Shown here: positions 27,901-38,429 of the stretch, piece after piece
How positions within the stretch are numbered: position 1 is the stretch's first letter
How the letters are laid out: each line of letters begins with the position of its first letter
NCBI GenBank assembly: GCA_958298945.1
Contig: OY282609.1
Coordinates: 59,554,220 to 59,618,219 of the forward strand
Direction: 5' to 3'
Source: Atherix ibis
Lineage: Eukaryota > Arthropoda > Insecta > Diptera > Athericidae
Length of the DNA: 64,000 bases
Made by a program: the position numbers and the translations under genes
Notes under the pieces: generated by a model
What the model was told of the DNA's origin: nothing
Databases searched by the model: none
Seen by the model: only the letters and a program-made list of their open reading frames with translations

Positions 27901-30900
27901 GTAGTTGCTTGGATTACAACTTATTGTAGACAAATAAGTACCGTTCATTTTTATTTATTCTTGATTTTTGTTCTAAAAATAGAATTTAAACAGTTTTTTA
28001 TTTGGCATCATGCGTTAAACCATTTGAAATTCGCAGTTGAAATTAATTTTGAAAGAACGTTGACATATAATTAGAAACAGTGCACTAAATTTAATGATAA
28101 TATAAAATTTTGAAAGTAAGTATAATTTTAAATGATTGCATTTATTAGTAGTGCTTTAAAACAATATTATGTAACAGTACTATGGGGGAAAAAAAAGAGC
28201 TGTACACCGGAAATTCGACGGTTAATTGTTAAGAAATATCGCGAGGATAAATTATCAATGGAAACTATTGCTGCGGATCTGAAGTGTTCCAAAAAGATCA
28301 TTTTTAACGCAGTTAAAACATATTCTGAAACCGGAACTTATGAAAACAGGGTGTGTCGGAGCAGACCGCGAAAAACGACACAAAGAGAGGACAGGGTTTT
28401 TATCAGAATGAGCAAAGAAAACCCTTTTCTAACCACTAAGGAAATAAATATGGCACGATTTACAGCAAAAATTGTCAGAAAAGACAATTCGACGTAGGCT
28501 GAACTAAGCAGGACTGCGTGGGTGCATTGCTCGCAAAAAACTAAGCGTTTCAAAGAAAAACATAAAGCGCAGGTTAGCTTTTGCAAAAAAGCACTTAAAT
28601 AAACCGCTGCCATTCTGGCGAAAAGTCCTGTGGAGTGACGAGTCAAAATTTAATTTGATCGGGTCCGATGGTAAGGTCTACGTTAGACGTCCGAAAAATA
28701 AAGAATTGGACCCGAGGTATACCATTAAAACAATCAAACACGGTGGTGGTGATATAATGGTTTGGGGTGCATTTTCCTGGCGTGGGGTTGGTCCGCTATT
28801 CAAAATCGACGGACGAATGGACCAACACGGGTACAAGAATATATTGAAAAATATAATGGAACCATATTGTGACGATAATATGCCTGTCTCCTATATTTTT
28901 CAACAGGATAATGATCCTAAACACACTTCACGGTTAGTGAAGTGTAGGTTTACGGAGAATAAAATTAATGTATTAGACTGACCAGCGCAGAGTCCTCATC
29001 TCAATCCTATTAAGAACTTATGGGCACATGTTCAAAAAGGATTGAGGACCAGGACTTCGAAAAATCAAGGACACCTGCTTCAAAATATTGAAGATATTTG
29101 GAGCAAAATAAATATTAAGGTTTGCCAGGACTTAGTAGCCAGTATGCCAAAACGTTGTGCGGCGGTCATAAAAAATAAAGGATACCCAACCAAATACTGA
29201 TCACCAAAAAGGATTTTTTTTTTATTTTGATGTGATATTACCAAAGGAAAATGTGATTTATTTTATTGGTTTCTAATTATAAGACCAGCCAATACGAACT
29301 TGTTTTACCTATTTTGTTACTTACTATTTTAAATAAAAAGTTAATTAAATAAAATTATTTTCTTCCTCAACACAGGATATATTTGTACTAAATTCCCAAA
29401 TTTTTAGACTTTCCGTACGTTTTTTCAGGATATATAACCAATTCTTTAAAAAAAAATTATCGTTTCTAAATATATTACCGCCACTGTATGTGATTTCACA
29501 TTTAAATATGATAATTACAACAGAAAATTAAATGATAAAACATCACAATTTTCCTATCAAATGTTTTGTTTTTTAATAATAACACCTTTTCTGTTTCTGA
29601 ATAGAATTGATTTCCAAATAACCACTTTAACTGATAATACATAGAACAACACATAACACTAGGTACGAGAAGATGGTAATTGGTGGTGGTGGGTGTAAAA
29701 ATATATTTTTTTATTATTGTTATATTCTTCTTTTTTTTTTATTATATCATATTTTCTTTCTGTAGCCTAAATACCAACCATTGAACAATATTATTTACGT
29801 TCTATATCGACAAAACATTGTAAAATCGAACAATTCCATATTTTTATCGTTAAGCTGATGAGGTGTTTTGTTGAAAAGTAAATATTTTTCTTCTGTTTAT
29901 TCTTACTAAATTTGTGTGGTTTTTTTTTAACTTTGCTTCTACACAATGAAAAAATATTCTTCTATTTGATAATTTTTTTTTAAAAATACATTCTTGATTA
30001 GTTTATTTGTTATATGATGCTCAACAAGGAAAAGTAGAAAATATTTTGCGAATTGTACAGGTACTTGTATACCAATTTGTATAGTATCTAAATGCAAATG
30101 TTTAATCAACTTTTTTGAACCAAAATAAAGCCCCAGAATAAATATTGTAATTAATGTTCGTTTGCGCGTAAAAATTTTCACTTTCTAGGTTCTCCATATC
30201 CATTAAAGTAGTTTAGCATACGTTAAGATCGATAGAAAAATTAAAAATAATTTAAAAATTGTAAAGGGAGCGAGGAAGGCAATATGGTACATAAATACTA
30301 GATAAGCTTACACTTACTCATTGGAAAATCCATTTAAACAGAAATTAAATTTTATTTAATCGTAAATAGTAGCGCAGTATTCCAACAAGTCCCTCTTTGA
30401 AAAAAAAAAACACCATCGCAATTGGACAAAAAAAAATTGTTTTCAGATTAGTTTTCTTTTACTTTTCCTAATTTTATTATTTATTAAATTGTTTATTTAT
30501 TGAAAAAGATAAAAAAAAATTAATTGACTTTTTATTAAAGTATCTGCGCGAGGGAAAATAAACCATGTCTTCACACTCTCTTATAGCCTACATTTTTCGC
30601 TGACCTATTTTCACCAACGTAAATTTTTTCGTAATTATTTCTTAGTTGTTTTTTTTTCATTATAAATAATTTTTTTTTTTGGGTTTTCCTACTGACGGAA
30701 GTTGAGGTTTTCTACAAAAGGAATAATTTGATTTTTTTATATTGAAAATATCTTTAATACAAACGAAAAGAAAGCAAAGAATACTAACTAAACCATGTAT
30801 GACCAGTAAGTCTGCTTCATAATTCAAAGCTATTCAGTTAATGATGAATTTTATAAATTAAAGTCGAATAAAATATTCACCACTTTCGAATGTAGATTGT

Positions 30901-33900
30901 GTATTGTCAAATGGAGAGGTTATATAATTTTGGCTTCCTTTTATTGCAATGCCATTATAACGGCTGCTCTGATTAAAAAACTACTGAACACCTGGCGGCA
31001 ATAAATCGAAAAACAAGCATATTAATGTGTAGAATTTTTTGGGTAGATATTCACACACACACACACAAAACTTTCAATTACTTTTCGTTATACAAATAAT
31101 AGGAAAAAATTAAATTGGAAATTTTTTTTAGTATTTTTAAAAATTAGTTTTACTTTTTTAGAGAATAATTTCTGTCAGCAAATCGGAGAAATCCTCAAAA
31201 TCCACTAAATTCTTTGGATATTTTCTTTTTTTGTTCCATATTCAGGAAGGACTAGTTTCTAGATTTAACTTTTAAATTGCATAAATGATATTTTTTCATT
31301 TTTTTTGTTCGTTATTGTTTTTGTTTTAATTTTTACTAAAACTTCGCACTTCAACTGTGATTGACGTGACAAATCGATTTGCCATCATTTTGCGATAAAG
31401 GTTTTTTCCAAATACATTCGCTCTAACATATTTTTAATTTTTTTTTTGTATTTTTACCCAAATTATTATTATTTTTTTTAAAAAACCAACTAGAACTCTG
31501 TTAACTGGAATGGAACCGAAATGTTCATTAGCATCCGACCGTAAGGTATGTGGATACCGGTTTAAATTGTACCGGTATTATTTAAAATAGTCTAAAACTA
31601 ATTTTATAGTTTTGTTAAAAATAAAACAACAACAAAAAATACAAAACTGTAAAATTATTGAGAATTGTGATTTTTTTTCATAAAAACTAAATTTTGTAAT
31701 TTAGAAATTTTTTGTACCGGAAATTATTAAAAAAAAAAAACGTGCAATTTTAGTGAAATGATCGAATTTATCTTTAATTAACTTTAAAAATAGGATTTTT
31801 ATCTCTGCAATTAAAAATATATGATTTTTATTTAAAAGAAATTAAATAAAATGAAGGACATTTTTCTTATAGCAATCGATTTGGGAATATTCAGAATTTA
31901 AGAGATATTATACACATTCTTGGGTTTTATTGGCAGGAAAATATATAATTTTGATCAGTTTATTGAAATAAATCTCAATTTTAATACAAATTTTTTAATA
32001 TAATTCTTTTTCCAAATAAAATGGTGAGATTTGTTGTGAATTTTTACCTAAAAAAAAAACAGGGTCATTAGAAATTTTCATAAACTTCTTAGATAAAAAA
32101 TAAATCTAGAATTTATTTTCTATAAATTTCATCGACTTTTTATTGTAATAAAACTGTTTAATTTCTTTATAATATTTTTTTAAGAAATTTTTTATAAAGA
32201 ATATTTTCAAAAATGGTAGAATTTTTTAGAGAAAACCGCGCAATTTCTGTAGATATTAATTAGCTAAAATTCAACAAAAAAAAGGTACATTGATGAAATT
32301 TTTTTTTAAATAAAAAAGAAGGAAAGAAAATATGTTTGTCTTGTTTTTAAAAAAAAGAATTCGCTCACTTTTATTTGAAGAGAATCCAGTAAAAATTGGC
32401 AAAAACTATTTTTTCCATATAAAAAGCAGTGAATATATAAAATTTTTACCAAAAGACAAAAAATTGATCAAGAATCAGTAAAGTCCCTTAATAGAAGTTG
32501 AAAAAAAATAAAAATCCTCCGATTTTAGTTTGAATCTGACAATTTTCGATATTTATGTAAATACAGGATTTATTATGTATATTTTTTGTTATTATAGAAA
32601 ATTTACATATATTTCTTATACAATTGCCTGCCTACGTAAGAAACTGTGAAAATTCAACTGGAGCCATTATACGCGATATTGCGCAGAAATCATTCGGGGA
32701 AAAAAAATCAAGCCAATTCGAGCGATTGTGGAAAAATCAGTTTCGTCAGCTTTTCCAGGCTGAAAATAAAATTTATTGCGTTGATTTTTGGGCGTCTACA
32801 ATATATCTGAACTATAATTCAATATTCTGAGACTCCACCTAAACTATCCCCCACGCCACTCATCCCTTCAAAAAAAAACAACAAAAACATACCATTAATG
32901 AGTATAGGCTAAGATAAACAGTAACTAGATTAGTCATAAAGTATTGCGCACGACTTTTGTATGGGAAAACTTTTGTGTTTATTCAATAGGATTTTCGTAA
33001 AATATGTCCTGGAGTACTGGAATAGTCAACAACATGGAAATGTTCATTTCGTGCCCAAACAATATACAATATTTTCCGATTACTCATAAAATTTAAGCAT
33101 AAAATTCCATCACCAATGTTTGAGTGTGTATTTATTCCTGATTTAGTCCTTTTGGCAATCGAAATTCTCCACCCTATTTTCTAGAGTTAAATATGGAAGA
33201 CTGTTAAATACGATGCCATGTGTTGGCTGGAATTTTTTAATTCTTCTTCCTTTTAACAATTAAAAGGCTTCTTTAACCACACGCCCTTATATTATTATTA
33301 TTCCTTTACAAAAAGTTTACCCTCTTTTACAAGTTTTGTTTAAAAATTGCCATATTTTATTTGTTTTTGCTTTTTTTACATTTTTGCATATGTATCAATT
33401 TAATTCTTTGGGCGTTGTTGTTTAAAAAGTTTTCTTTTCTCACAGAAGCAAATTGAATCGAAAATAATGATCGCCTTTTTTTTGTCATTAATAACTATAC
33501 ACATGCACACGTGAACAAAATAATAAAAAGCCACACAAGAAAAAACACGAATAATGTTTGGAATAGTTTTTCGTAGACAGAATGGGGTGAATTCACCCCA
33601 ATAAAAGTGAAAACAGTTCCCTTGGCAGTTTTTAACAATGATTGGTGTGGTTATTACGCAACACTAATTTTTGTACAAGTCAATCCCAACAAAGAGGATG
33701 AAACGTGTTTCAAAAAATTGGGAATAAATAACAAAAAACGACCATACCCTACCCCCCCACCCCTTCCATTTTATGGCGAAAAATTATTTTTTCTGTAAAG
33801 CACATAGAAGCATTTGTTAATAGCAAGTCCGTTTTGTAATTCGAAGGCACTCAAGTTAGTGGTGAATTTTGTGAAATGACGGCAAATAAAATATTCACCA

Positions 33901-35107
33901 CTTTGAGTGAAGATCGTTTGAGTACTTCATTGGCTTTTATTATTCACCATTTTGTGAGGATAGATATTCTCGTTGCACCCTGCTGTATTGGTCTAAAAAT
34001 TTTGAAATTTCCACCAAAAGTATTAACATTTCTTTCGAAATTTAAGTTTTAAACTACTTTTATAAATTTTCTTTTCATTGTGGGAAACTATTTTATTTTA
34101 TTTTTTTAAATTAGTTCACAATTAATTTTTCTTGGTTCAAAAATTCCGTTTTTTTTCTTCTACATTTACAAGTTAATTTTTTTGAGTCCAAAATTGTCTT
34201 TTTCTTTAATTGAAGAGGTTTTCTCCAATTATTTTTCTTTGGATCTAAGACTCAAAAAAAAAATATTTTGGGGCTTCCAGATCAGTTTTGTTACGTCTAA
34301 AAATGAATAGTTTTTCGAAAGTTTGCAATTTAATTTTGTAGTGTATCGAAATTTGTTATGGTACATTATACCTAACGTGAATTCTGATTTTGAAATATTT
34401 ATAATAAATATTAAAATATTTAAAACAAATGGGAATTTATTTGGAGCTTTTGGTTAAGTGGTTGAAGGGAGGGGGAGGGGGGGGTGCTGGGCTTCTAAAC
34501 CTTAATTCGGCTTACAGTAATTTATTTAAATAATTTTTTTTATTATACATATTCTAAAAGCAAACAAAAAATCAGTTTTAAACCAAACATACAATATATT
34601 TGCACGCACACTCACACATGACACATGTTTATAGATCAGTGGAGAGGGTGCGTTCTAAAATTAGCCTAAATTCGTTTTTATTTTTTTTTTATTTTCGCAA
34701 TTACCGAAAGTAAAAAAAAAAACCTTTTTCTAATAAAAATTACCAACACGAAAACTTACGACTAGAGAAACACATCCAAACGCACTACACACAAGATAGT
34801 ACAAAAAAAAAAAAAACGTACAGTCACCAACATGAATATATATAATTAAACCTACACAAACGCATCTGATCGCAACTAATAATATAAATTTACGCTGCTT
34901 AAAATTAAAGTTAAAAAATAATTTTTAAAAACATTTTTTTTTTACTTTAAAAAATTTTCGCGCTTTTTAACGAAATTTAAATTTCGTTTCTATAATAATT
35001 TATTTTAATTATAATTATTAAATAATAGTTTTGGTTTTGTACATACCTTTAGTTGCTAGGAATGTGATTACAAAAACAACACTTAGAATGATGATGGTTT
35101 TAGCCAT
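3975..35107 (-). CDS. Ly6/uPAR-family secreted, probably GPI-anchored protein (3 exons, 150 aa)
   Basis: Coding exons are 35107-35047, 10404-10249 and 4210-3975, joined by two phase-1 introns with GT-AG ends (24.6 and 6.0 kb); total 453 nt. Exon 1 encodes a signal peptide (MAKTIIILSVVFVITFLA). The mature part holds ten cysteines (27, 30, 40, 54, 66, 83, 95, 109, 112, 117) in the spacing of a three-finger Ly6 domain: it opens with CYRC and closes with the diagnostic CDKDKCN. N31 lies in an N-glycosylation sequon (NST). A hydrophobic tail (about residues 123-139) after CNGAS fits a GPI-attachment signal, although a nine-residue polar end (RSFGIRNYF) follows it. Insect members of this family act at the cell surface in septate junctions, ion-channel regulation or sleep control; which role applies here cannot be told. 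From memory, the neighbours match the Drosophila CG9336/CG9338 Ly6 cluster. The start is the only ATG before the signal sequence. Confidence 0.93.
5082..6585. repeat. 29-bp inverted repeat enclosing 1.45 kb
   Basis: CCCTTAGATTAAAGAA, three variable bases, then CTGGATAGGC at 5082-5110 returns as its reverse complement at 6557-6585 with two mismatches. Further inside, a shared run around AATTTTTGTGTNNAAAT continues the similarity. The ends could be terminal repeats of an unrecognised element. No transposase lies between them, and the right arm abuts the IS630-type copy that begins at 6582. Confidence 0.6.
6582..7472 (+). mobile_element. internally deleted IS630/mariner-type transposon with terminal inverted repeats
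   Basis: Ends: a 31-bp inverted repeat starting AGGGTTTTCCAATAAGAG at 6582 and its near match at 7442-7472, next to TA dinucleotides. Inside, the second half of the transposase reads on the plus strand: AHFHLTG...VNKQNCRFW near 6737, TVWCGFWSGGIIGSYFF near 6840, FQxDGATCHTA near 7000 where the Gln codon is TAA, then PPRSCDLTPLDYFLWDYLKSLV and a clean C-terminus ending at 7340. The first catalytic Asp block and the whole N-terminal DNA-binding region are missing, and a further TGA lies near 7050. It is non-autonomous. It sits in intron 2 of the Ly6 gene. Confidence 0.85.
7358..7426. repeat. perfect 33-bp hairpin, 3-base loop
   Basis: Bases 7358-7390 and 7394-7426 are exact reverse complements separated by CAA. 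The hairpin starts 17 bases after the transposase stop of the surrounding element, so the element's 3' untranslated part has been duplicated in inverted orientation. Confidence 0.9.
7942..7995. repeat. 27-bp tandem duplication
   Basis: CGTGCCAAACTGGTAAGGAT plus GAAAGT-type ending occurs twice back to back with period 27 and no mismatch. Confidence 0.9.
8290..8550. repeat. inverted duplication of a reverse-transcriptase fragment
   Basis: 8290-8363 is the reverse complement of 8451-8550 with one mismatch, except that the right arm carries 24 extra bases (8505-8528). A third, direct copy of the same block with several substitutions lies at 8352-8400 between the arms. Confidence 0.85.
9370..10060 (+). 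mobile_element. decayed mariner element
   Basis: The start TACGAGGTTGGATTAAAAAG at about 9370 has the look of a mariner 5' terminal repeat. Near 9848 the reading SDTWIHYYTPERKRHSKQ (usual DETWIHxYTPExKRxS, first catalytic Asp) is followed, in another frame, by SAGNVMASGVWD near 9940. Stops and frameshifts break everything. A 36-base imperfect tandem pair (CATTTTGCAYCGTTCGTT... at about 9613-9685) lies in the middle. This is in intron 2 of the Ly6 gene. Confidence 0.7.
10450..13010. other. Ly6 intron 1, left part; no gene recognised
   Basis: Open frames at 10512-10880 (plus) and 11783-12043 (minus) show no family I recognise and are not splice-consistent. The 10640-10870 stretch is less AT-rich than its surroundings and may be a decayed repeat. 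Confidence 0.4.
13015..13300. repeat. degenerate minisatellite based on CATGATTTTTGGTCCTTG
   Basis: About ten imperfect units of roughly 25-28 bases (GTGATTTTGGTTCCTTGTCA, ATGTGATTTTGAGTTTTTGCCA, ACATGATTTTTACTCCTTGA, ACATGATTTTTTGTCCTGCCA and others) follow each other. It lies in intron 1 of the Ly6 gene. Confidence 0.7.
14690..14960. repeat. degenerate 26-bp tandem array, AT-rich
   Basis: Units of the form ATTAAAATCTCCAAAATTAA followed by a T run repeat about nine times with some insertions (ATGAAAATCTCTAAAGTTAA, ATGAAAATTTCCAAAAATAA, ATTAAAATCTCCGCAATAAA, ATTAAAATCTCCATAATGAA). Confidence 0.65.
14961..16585. other. Ly6 intron 1; no gene recognised
   Basis: AT-rich sequence. A 76-codon frame at 16274-16504 is isolated and unlike any family I know. 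Confidence 0.4.
16590..16705. repeat. degenerate minisatellite based on TATCAGACCACGTG
   Basis: The phrases GTGCCAGACCACGTGTTAGTG, GTGTCAGACAACGTGCTCGC and GATATCAGACCACGTGTCGAC are consecutive imperfect units of about 21-23 bases. Weaker units precede them. On the minus strand this gives a DTxxS-rich frame, which is a repeat artefact and not a protein signal. Confidence 0.65.
16706..20690. other. Ly6 intron 1; no gene seen
   Basis: Very AT-rich with many homopolymer runs. The segment at 18240-18700 has a more balanced composition and may be an eroded retroelement, but no motif can be read in it. Confidence 0.4.
20691..20781. repeat. perfect 30-bp inverted repeat, 31-base loop
   Basis: 20691-20720 (GTATTATTGACACATTCGAT...) and 20752-20781 are exact reverse complements. 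The arms are far less AT-rich than the loop and flanks. No transposon protein is near. Confidence 0.9.
20782..23110. other. Ly6 intron 1; no gene seen
   Basis: AT-rich sequence with homopolymer tracts; nothing coding recognised. Confidence 0.4.
23111..23205 (+). mobile_element. candidate tRNA-derived SINE, copy 1
   Basis: A Pol III A-box-like TGGCCTCATGG (23117-23127) is followed 35 bases later by a B-box-like GGTTCTGGTCT (23152-23162), then a short body and an A-rich tail (ACAAACAAAACAAACTAAA). A second locus at 40.68 kb has the same order and the same ATGGCCTCAT start. The copies are diverged, so the call rests on architecture plus partial identity. Confidence 0.45.
23206..26300. other. 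Ly6 intron 1; no gene seen
   Basis: AT-rich; a more balanced stretch at about 23985-24235 has no readable motif. Several chance frames only. Confidence 0.4.
26306..26692 (-). pseudogene. possible RNase H-like fragment of a non-LTR retrotransposon
   Basis: A 128-codon open frame includes APYCAELWAIKTA, which resembles the Glu-bearing AExxAI helix of the RNase H domain in insect retroelements, preceded by EGRDFYCGVFL (compare the G-x-GVF strand) and followed by IRGPLSNPVLSEI (compare the KALSNPV segment after the next catalytic Asp). The first catalytic Asp is not clear, and the frame has no upstream reverse transcriptase, so it is a scrap. It lies in intron 1 of the Ly6 gene, on the same strand as the host gene. 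Confidence 0.4.
27110..27185 (+). repeat. dispersed retroelement-like segment, partner of 7743-7806
   Basis: ATTAGAATAGTCC...GTATTCTTTGCTTGTCGTAACAGGGG matches ATTAGAATAGATC...GTATTTCCTGGCTGTCGTAAGAGCCG at 7.75 kb. Both are GC-richer than their surroundings. Confidence 0.5.
28064..29283 (+). mobile_element. Tc1-like transposon, inactive
   Basis: A 13-bp inverted repeat TATAATTAGAAAC (28066-28078 and 29269-29281) brackets a Tc1-type transposase reading from about 28180 to the stop at 29198-29200. Seen in order: TPEIRRLIVKKYREDKLS (helix-turn-helix), RRRLNxAGLRGCIARKK, LWSDESKFNLIGSDG (first Asp), GGGDIMVWGAFS, FQQDNDPKHTS (second Asp) and PAQSPHLNPIKNLWAHVQ. The catalytic Glu expected in NPIENLW is Lys. 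There is a frameshift near 28490, a TAA in the NxAGL motif and a TGA where Trp is expected before PAQSP. It sits in intron 1 of the Ly6 gene, antisense to it. The ends are my estimate; Tc1 terminal repeats can be longer. Confidence 0.88.
29300..30790. other. Ly6 intron 1; no gene seen
   Basis: AT-rich; chance frames only. Confidence 0.4.
30794..30900 (+). repeat. dispersed foldback repeat, copy A
   Basis: About 105 bases align with 33811-33917. The shared core ends in GAATAAAATATTCACCACTTT, and the left side TTAATGATGAATTTT is a damaged inverted match to it. Confidence 0.6.
31052..31067. repeat. (CA)8 microsatellite
   Basis: Eight uninterrupted CA units in intron 1 of the Ly6 gene. Confidence 0.9.
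31068..33810. other. Ly6 intron 1; no gene seen
   Basis: AT-rich with poly-A/T runs. A 68-codon frame at 32624-32830 has no recognisable relatives. Confidence 0.4.
33811..33917 (+). repeat. dispersed foldback repeat, copy B
   Basis: CACTCAAGTTAGTGGTGAAT (33849-33868) faces ATTCACCACTTTGAGTG (33893-33909) as an inverted repeat around a short AT-rich loop. The whole segment is similar to copy A at 30.8 kb. Confidence 0.65.
33918..35046. other. Ly6 intron 1, 5' end; no gene seen
   Basis: AT-rich; contains a G-run at about 34470-34482. Confidence 0.4.
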
Positions 35108-35280
35108 TTTTGCGGTAATTGTTCGAAAATCCTTTTCCTTAAAATTTGAGTGTATATAAAATTGATCGCTTAAAAGATGCCGGCGATGGTTTCAAATGAG
35201 AACGTAAAAAAAGGCACAACAGACCAAAAGGCACTCAGACTCTCTTTTCTCGATCAGTTATTATGTTGGCGTTTATAAAT
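35108..35280 (-). promoter_or_regulatory. putative 5' UTR and TATA-type promoter of the Ly6 gene
   Basis: On the minus strand the bases ATTTATAAAC at 35280-35271 make a TATA-like element about 165 bases upstream of the ATG. A start site about 30 bases downstream would give a 5' UTR of roughly 135 bases without an intron. This is inference from position only. Confidence 0.3.
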
Positions 35281-38200
35281 GATGAACAATTCAATATGTG
35301 TCTTCTCTGAAAAAAAAGGAGTTAGAAACGAAGAAAAATTATTTTTATTCAATTAGACAACATATTTTTTTAGACAAACAATTCAATTAAAAACTAAAAG
35401 CAAGAGAAAATATTGAACTTTTCTTCTTTTCTTTTTTTTTTAGAAGAGAAAATAGAAACCAAGATTTTTTGTAACGTTTTTCTTTTTATTTTACCAATAA
35501 CTTTAATAATCTAGTATTTAGTAAAAAAAAAAAAAAAGCAAATTTCTCTTATCTCGCCAAAAATAGTAGAAATAAAAAAATTTCACTCAAACATTTTTTA
35601 ATTTTATATTTTTTGTCACAAATAATAAAATTTCAAACACTAAAAAAAAATTCTAAACAATAAGAACTGAAACTTTACCACCAATAAGAGCTTAACCACT
35701 TCGTACTCGAATAGCGTCTCAATTAAGACTGAAAGCCTCCTCTCAGTCAGGAATTGATGTTTGCGTAGACTTTGATGAAATATTCGCACTCCAAATCCCC
35801 CCTTGTTGGTGTGTGGTTTTTTTTTCAGCGCTTTTTTCTCCTTCTTCTACTTCTCCTTCTTCGCTTTTATGGGTTCATAGGAAAAGCTGCTTTCAAATAA
35901 AATGAAAAAATAAACGAACAATAAAAAATTTCTACTTAGCTTTAAAGCCTAAAGTCAAATTGGCCAAAAAATTTTAGTTGGCTTTAAATGGGGACGCACA
36001 CGAATACAAAGATTTCGGCAACAATCTCATGCCACATGCTCAAAATTTGACGCACACACCCAAATAGTTTTGATACATACTTATACGGTGGCGATGAAAT
36101 TTCGTTATTTGCTTCTATCCATCCTATCTACACCAAATGCCGAATCTTATGTTTTTTTTACCTAGTCAGATTCAAATTCGTTGTTGGTATTTATATTCGC
36201 ACACACAGTCAAACTTGGTGCTCGTTTCTATTTCTGCAAATTTTTCCTTCCAAAAAATTCTCCACGCAATGCCAATCACCCCACACCATCAAAATACAAC
36301 CACTACACATTGATGGAAATTAGAAAATTCAGTATTTCGTCTTAAGTTTTACTATACAAGATAATGTGTGATTGTGTAGCGGCAAAAAGAAAAATTACTC
36401 AAGCTTAAAAAATATTCTTTTTTTCCCTAGCATTTTTTTTTGTGTAGAAAATTCACTAGTTTTTGGGTAAGCTTTTTTTTCCTTTACTGTGCGTTTATCT
36501 TGGTTGTGCTTCTTCTTCGAGCAAAAAGGCGAAAAAAAGACAACAATATGAATACGCATCCAAAGGCAGTCACATACATACAAACACACAACACAACTAT
36601 ACCAACGTCTATATCGGCTGCACCTACGCATACAGTGACTTCCAAAAATTGAAGCCAAAAAATTTCGGTTCACTGGAATTCGGTGGACGTGTATTGTGGA
36701 CGCGTCTTATTGAAAGAAACTCGAATGTTACGGAAATTTTGAACAAACGCAAAAGCATTTACGACAATGACGAGAATTCCCAAGAATTTTTTCTTGTTGT
36801 TGGGTGAGTTGTTGGGGAATGGGGAAGGGTAGATAGCTGGTTGAAAGATTTCAACTTTCACTCTTGGGCGTCCTCTTGTTTTTTTTTCTTTTTAAATTGA
36901 CCCCCAATTACACTTGACCCTAAAAGTAGTTCGTCAGTTAAAAACGAATGAGAGACGGAGGAAATAGGAAAAATTTTCGCTTGGGATTGTTTACAGGAAA
37001 CATCCCAGGAAGCATATGTTCTCGGGCGTAAGAAATTTGAGCACATACTCACAAGGATGTGTATTTGTTTGCAGCTTCGTCTGTAGAGGACGTCTTAGTA
37101 ATAATACAATTAGCAAAAAAGGCGCCTCGCAAATATTTTCGTCTTCTTTTTTTTCGAATTTTTTCTTCTTCCAAATTTTGTTGTTGTTTCAATTTCTAAA
37201 TGAATTTAATACTCTTGAATAACTGACTGTCTGCTAAACTATTATTCAAATATTGAGAAATTAAATTGAAATAAATTCAGTAAATAGTAAATGTGACTTT
37301 ACTCATATTCATATGTATTGGCGTCTATATGTGAAGAAATGCGTTCAGAGTAAAAACTTATTAAAAAAATAAAATGAGAAATTAAATTGGACTGGAAAAT
37401 ATTTGGAATTGAAATATCTGACATGGCGGCTGAGGGTATGAATGAACTAATAAACAATTGACATTAAAGGTTACGTAAGAAAGTGTGCCCATATTTATAA
37501 ATGAATGTGTGTGTGTGTGTGTGTGTGTGCATTTGGATTGCGTGTCTTGTTTTATGTTTTTTCCCCCCAAAAATTCCATTCTATTGAAATAAAACTACAA
37601 CCAACTAAGGCCTAGTATGAGTATTGTAGGAAAGGCAACCCAAATCTTTTTTTAGTTTTTTTTTAAATAATTAATGTATAATTGATTGATTGAAAATGAA
37701 AAATGTAGTCCCTGTGTTCCAAAAAAAATCCACAAAAAGTTTTTATCATCGGTGAATATTTCGAGCTTATAACTAAAAATCAAAGATAGGTTTTCATTGA
37801 GTCATCTCGGCATGGAAGTGCTCCTCTATCCTTTCGTTCGGACTATAATAAAAATGACGGAAACAGAGAAATTTTTCAGTTTGTTCTTTCAAAATTCAAT
37901 TGGAGCTCGAACGATTTTTTTTAAACTAAACAAATGTTATTTTCTAGTTTTTAAATTGAAATGTAAATCAACCAAATTTCAGACTAATCTTCCCCGATAG
38001 CCGCGAAGGGCTACTTCTGGGAGAAATATCAACTAAGATCAATAACATAAGTGGCTTCATTCTATGAGTGCGGGAGTACCTACCAAAGTACTGTGAAATT
38101 AAAAAGGTGTATCACGAGTGTCGGGTACCTTTAGTTTAAACGTGTTCGTGGGTACAGTTTTCAAACTGTTGGGGAATGATATCAGTTGTTATCCCGAGTA

Positions 38201-38429
38201 ATATCACTATTAGATTAGGTAGTTCCTACTACCAACAGTTACAGTAACTAGCTTGTGAAACTGGTTACAGGCTGTTAACCTAGAGCCTACTGGTGATAGA
38301 TGTAGTTGTTCAGTCGATGGGTTCAATCCAGGGTTTCACTGCTTTCTCTTCACATAAAATGGTATCATGTTTAGAATAAGGAGGCATAAATTCGAGGAAT
38401 TAAAAGAAGGAAATGATAGAGATTAGGTA
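35281..38429. other. intergenic; no gene recognised
   Basis: AT-rich. Overlapping frames at 36395-36807 on both strands have no family resemblance. The stretch 37985-38428 is more balanced in base composition and continues on the far side of the mariner at 39704-39960, so the mariner may have landed inside an older unidentified repeat. Confidence 0.4.
37506..37529. repeat. (TG)12 microsatellite
   Basis: Twelve uninterrupted TG units; a likely length-polymorphic marker. Confidence 0.95.

Noticed and set aside
36395..36807. Overlapping open frames of 70-114 codons on both strands
   Set aside because: No domain, no conserved motif, no splice-consistent extension; the hydrophobic start MGKLFFPLLCVYLGC comes from T-rich DNA.
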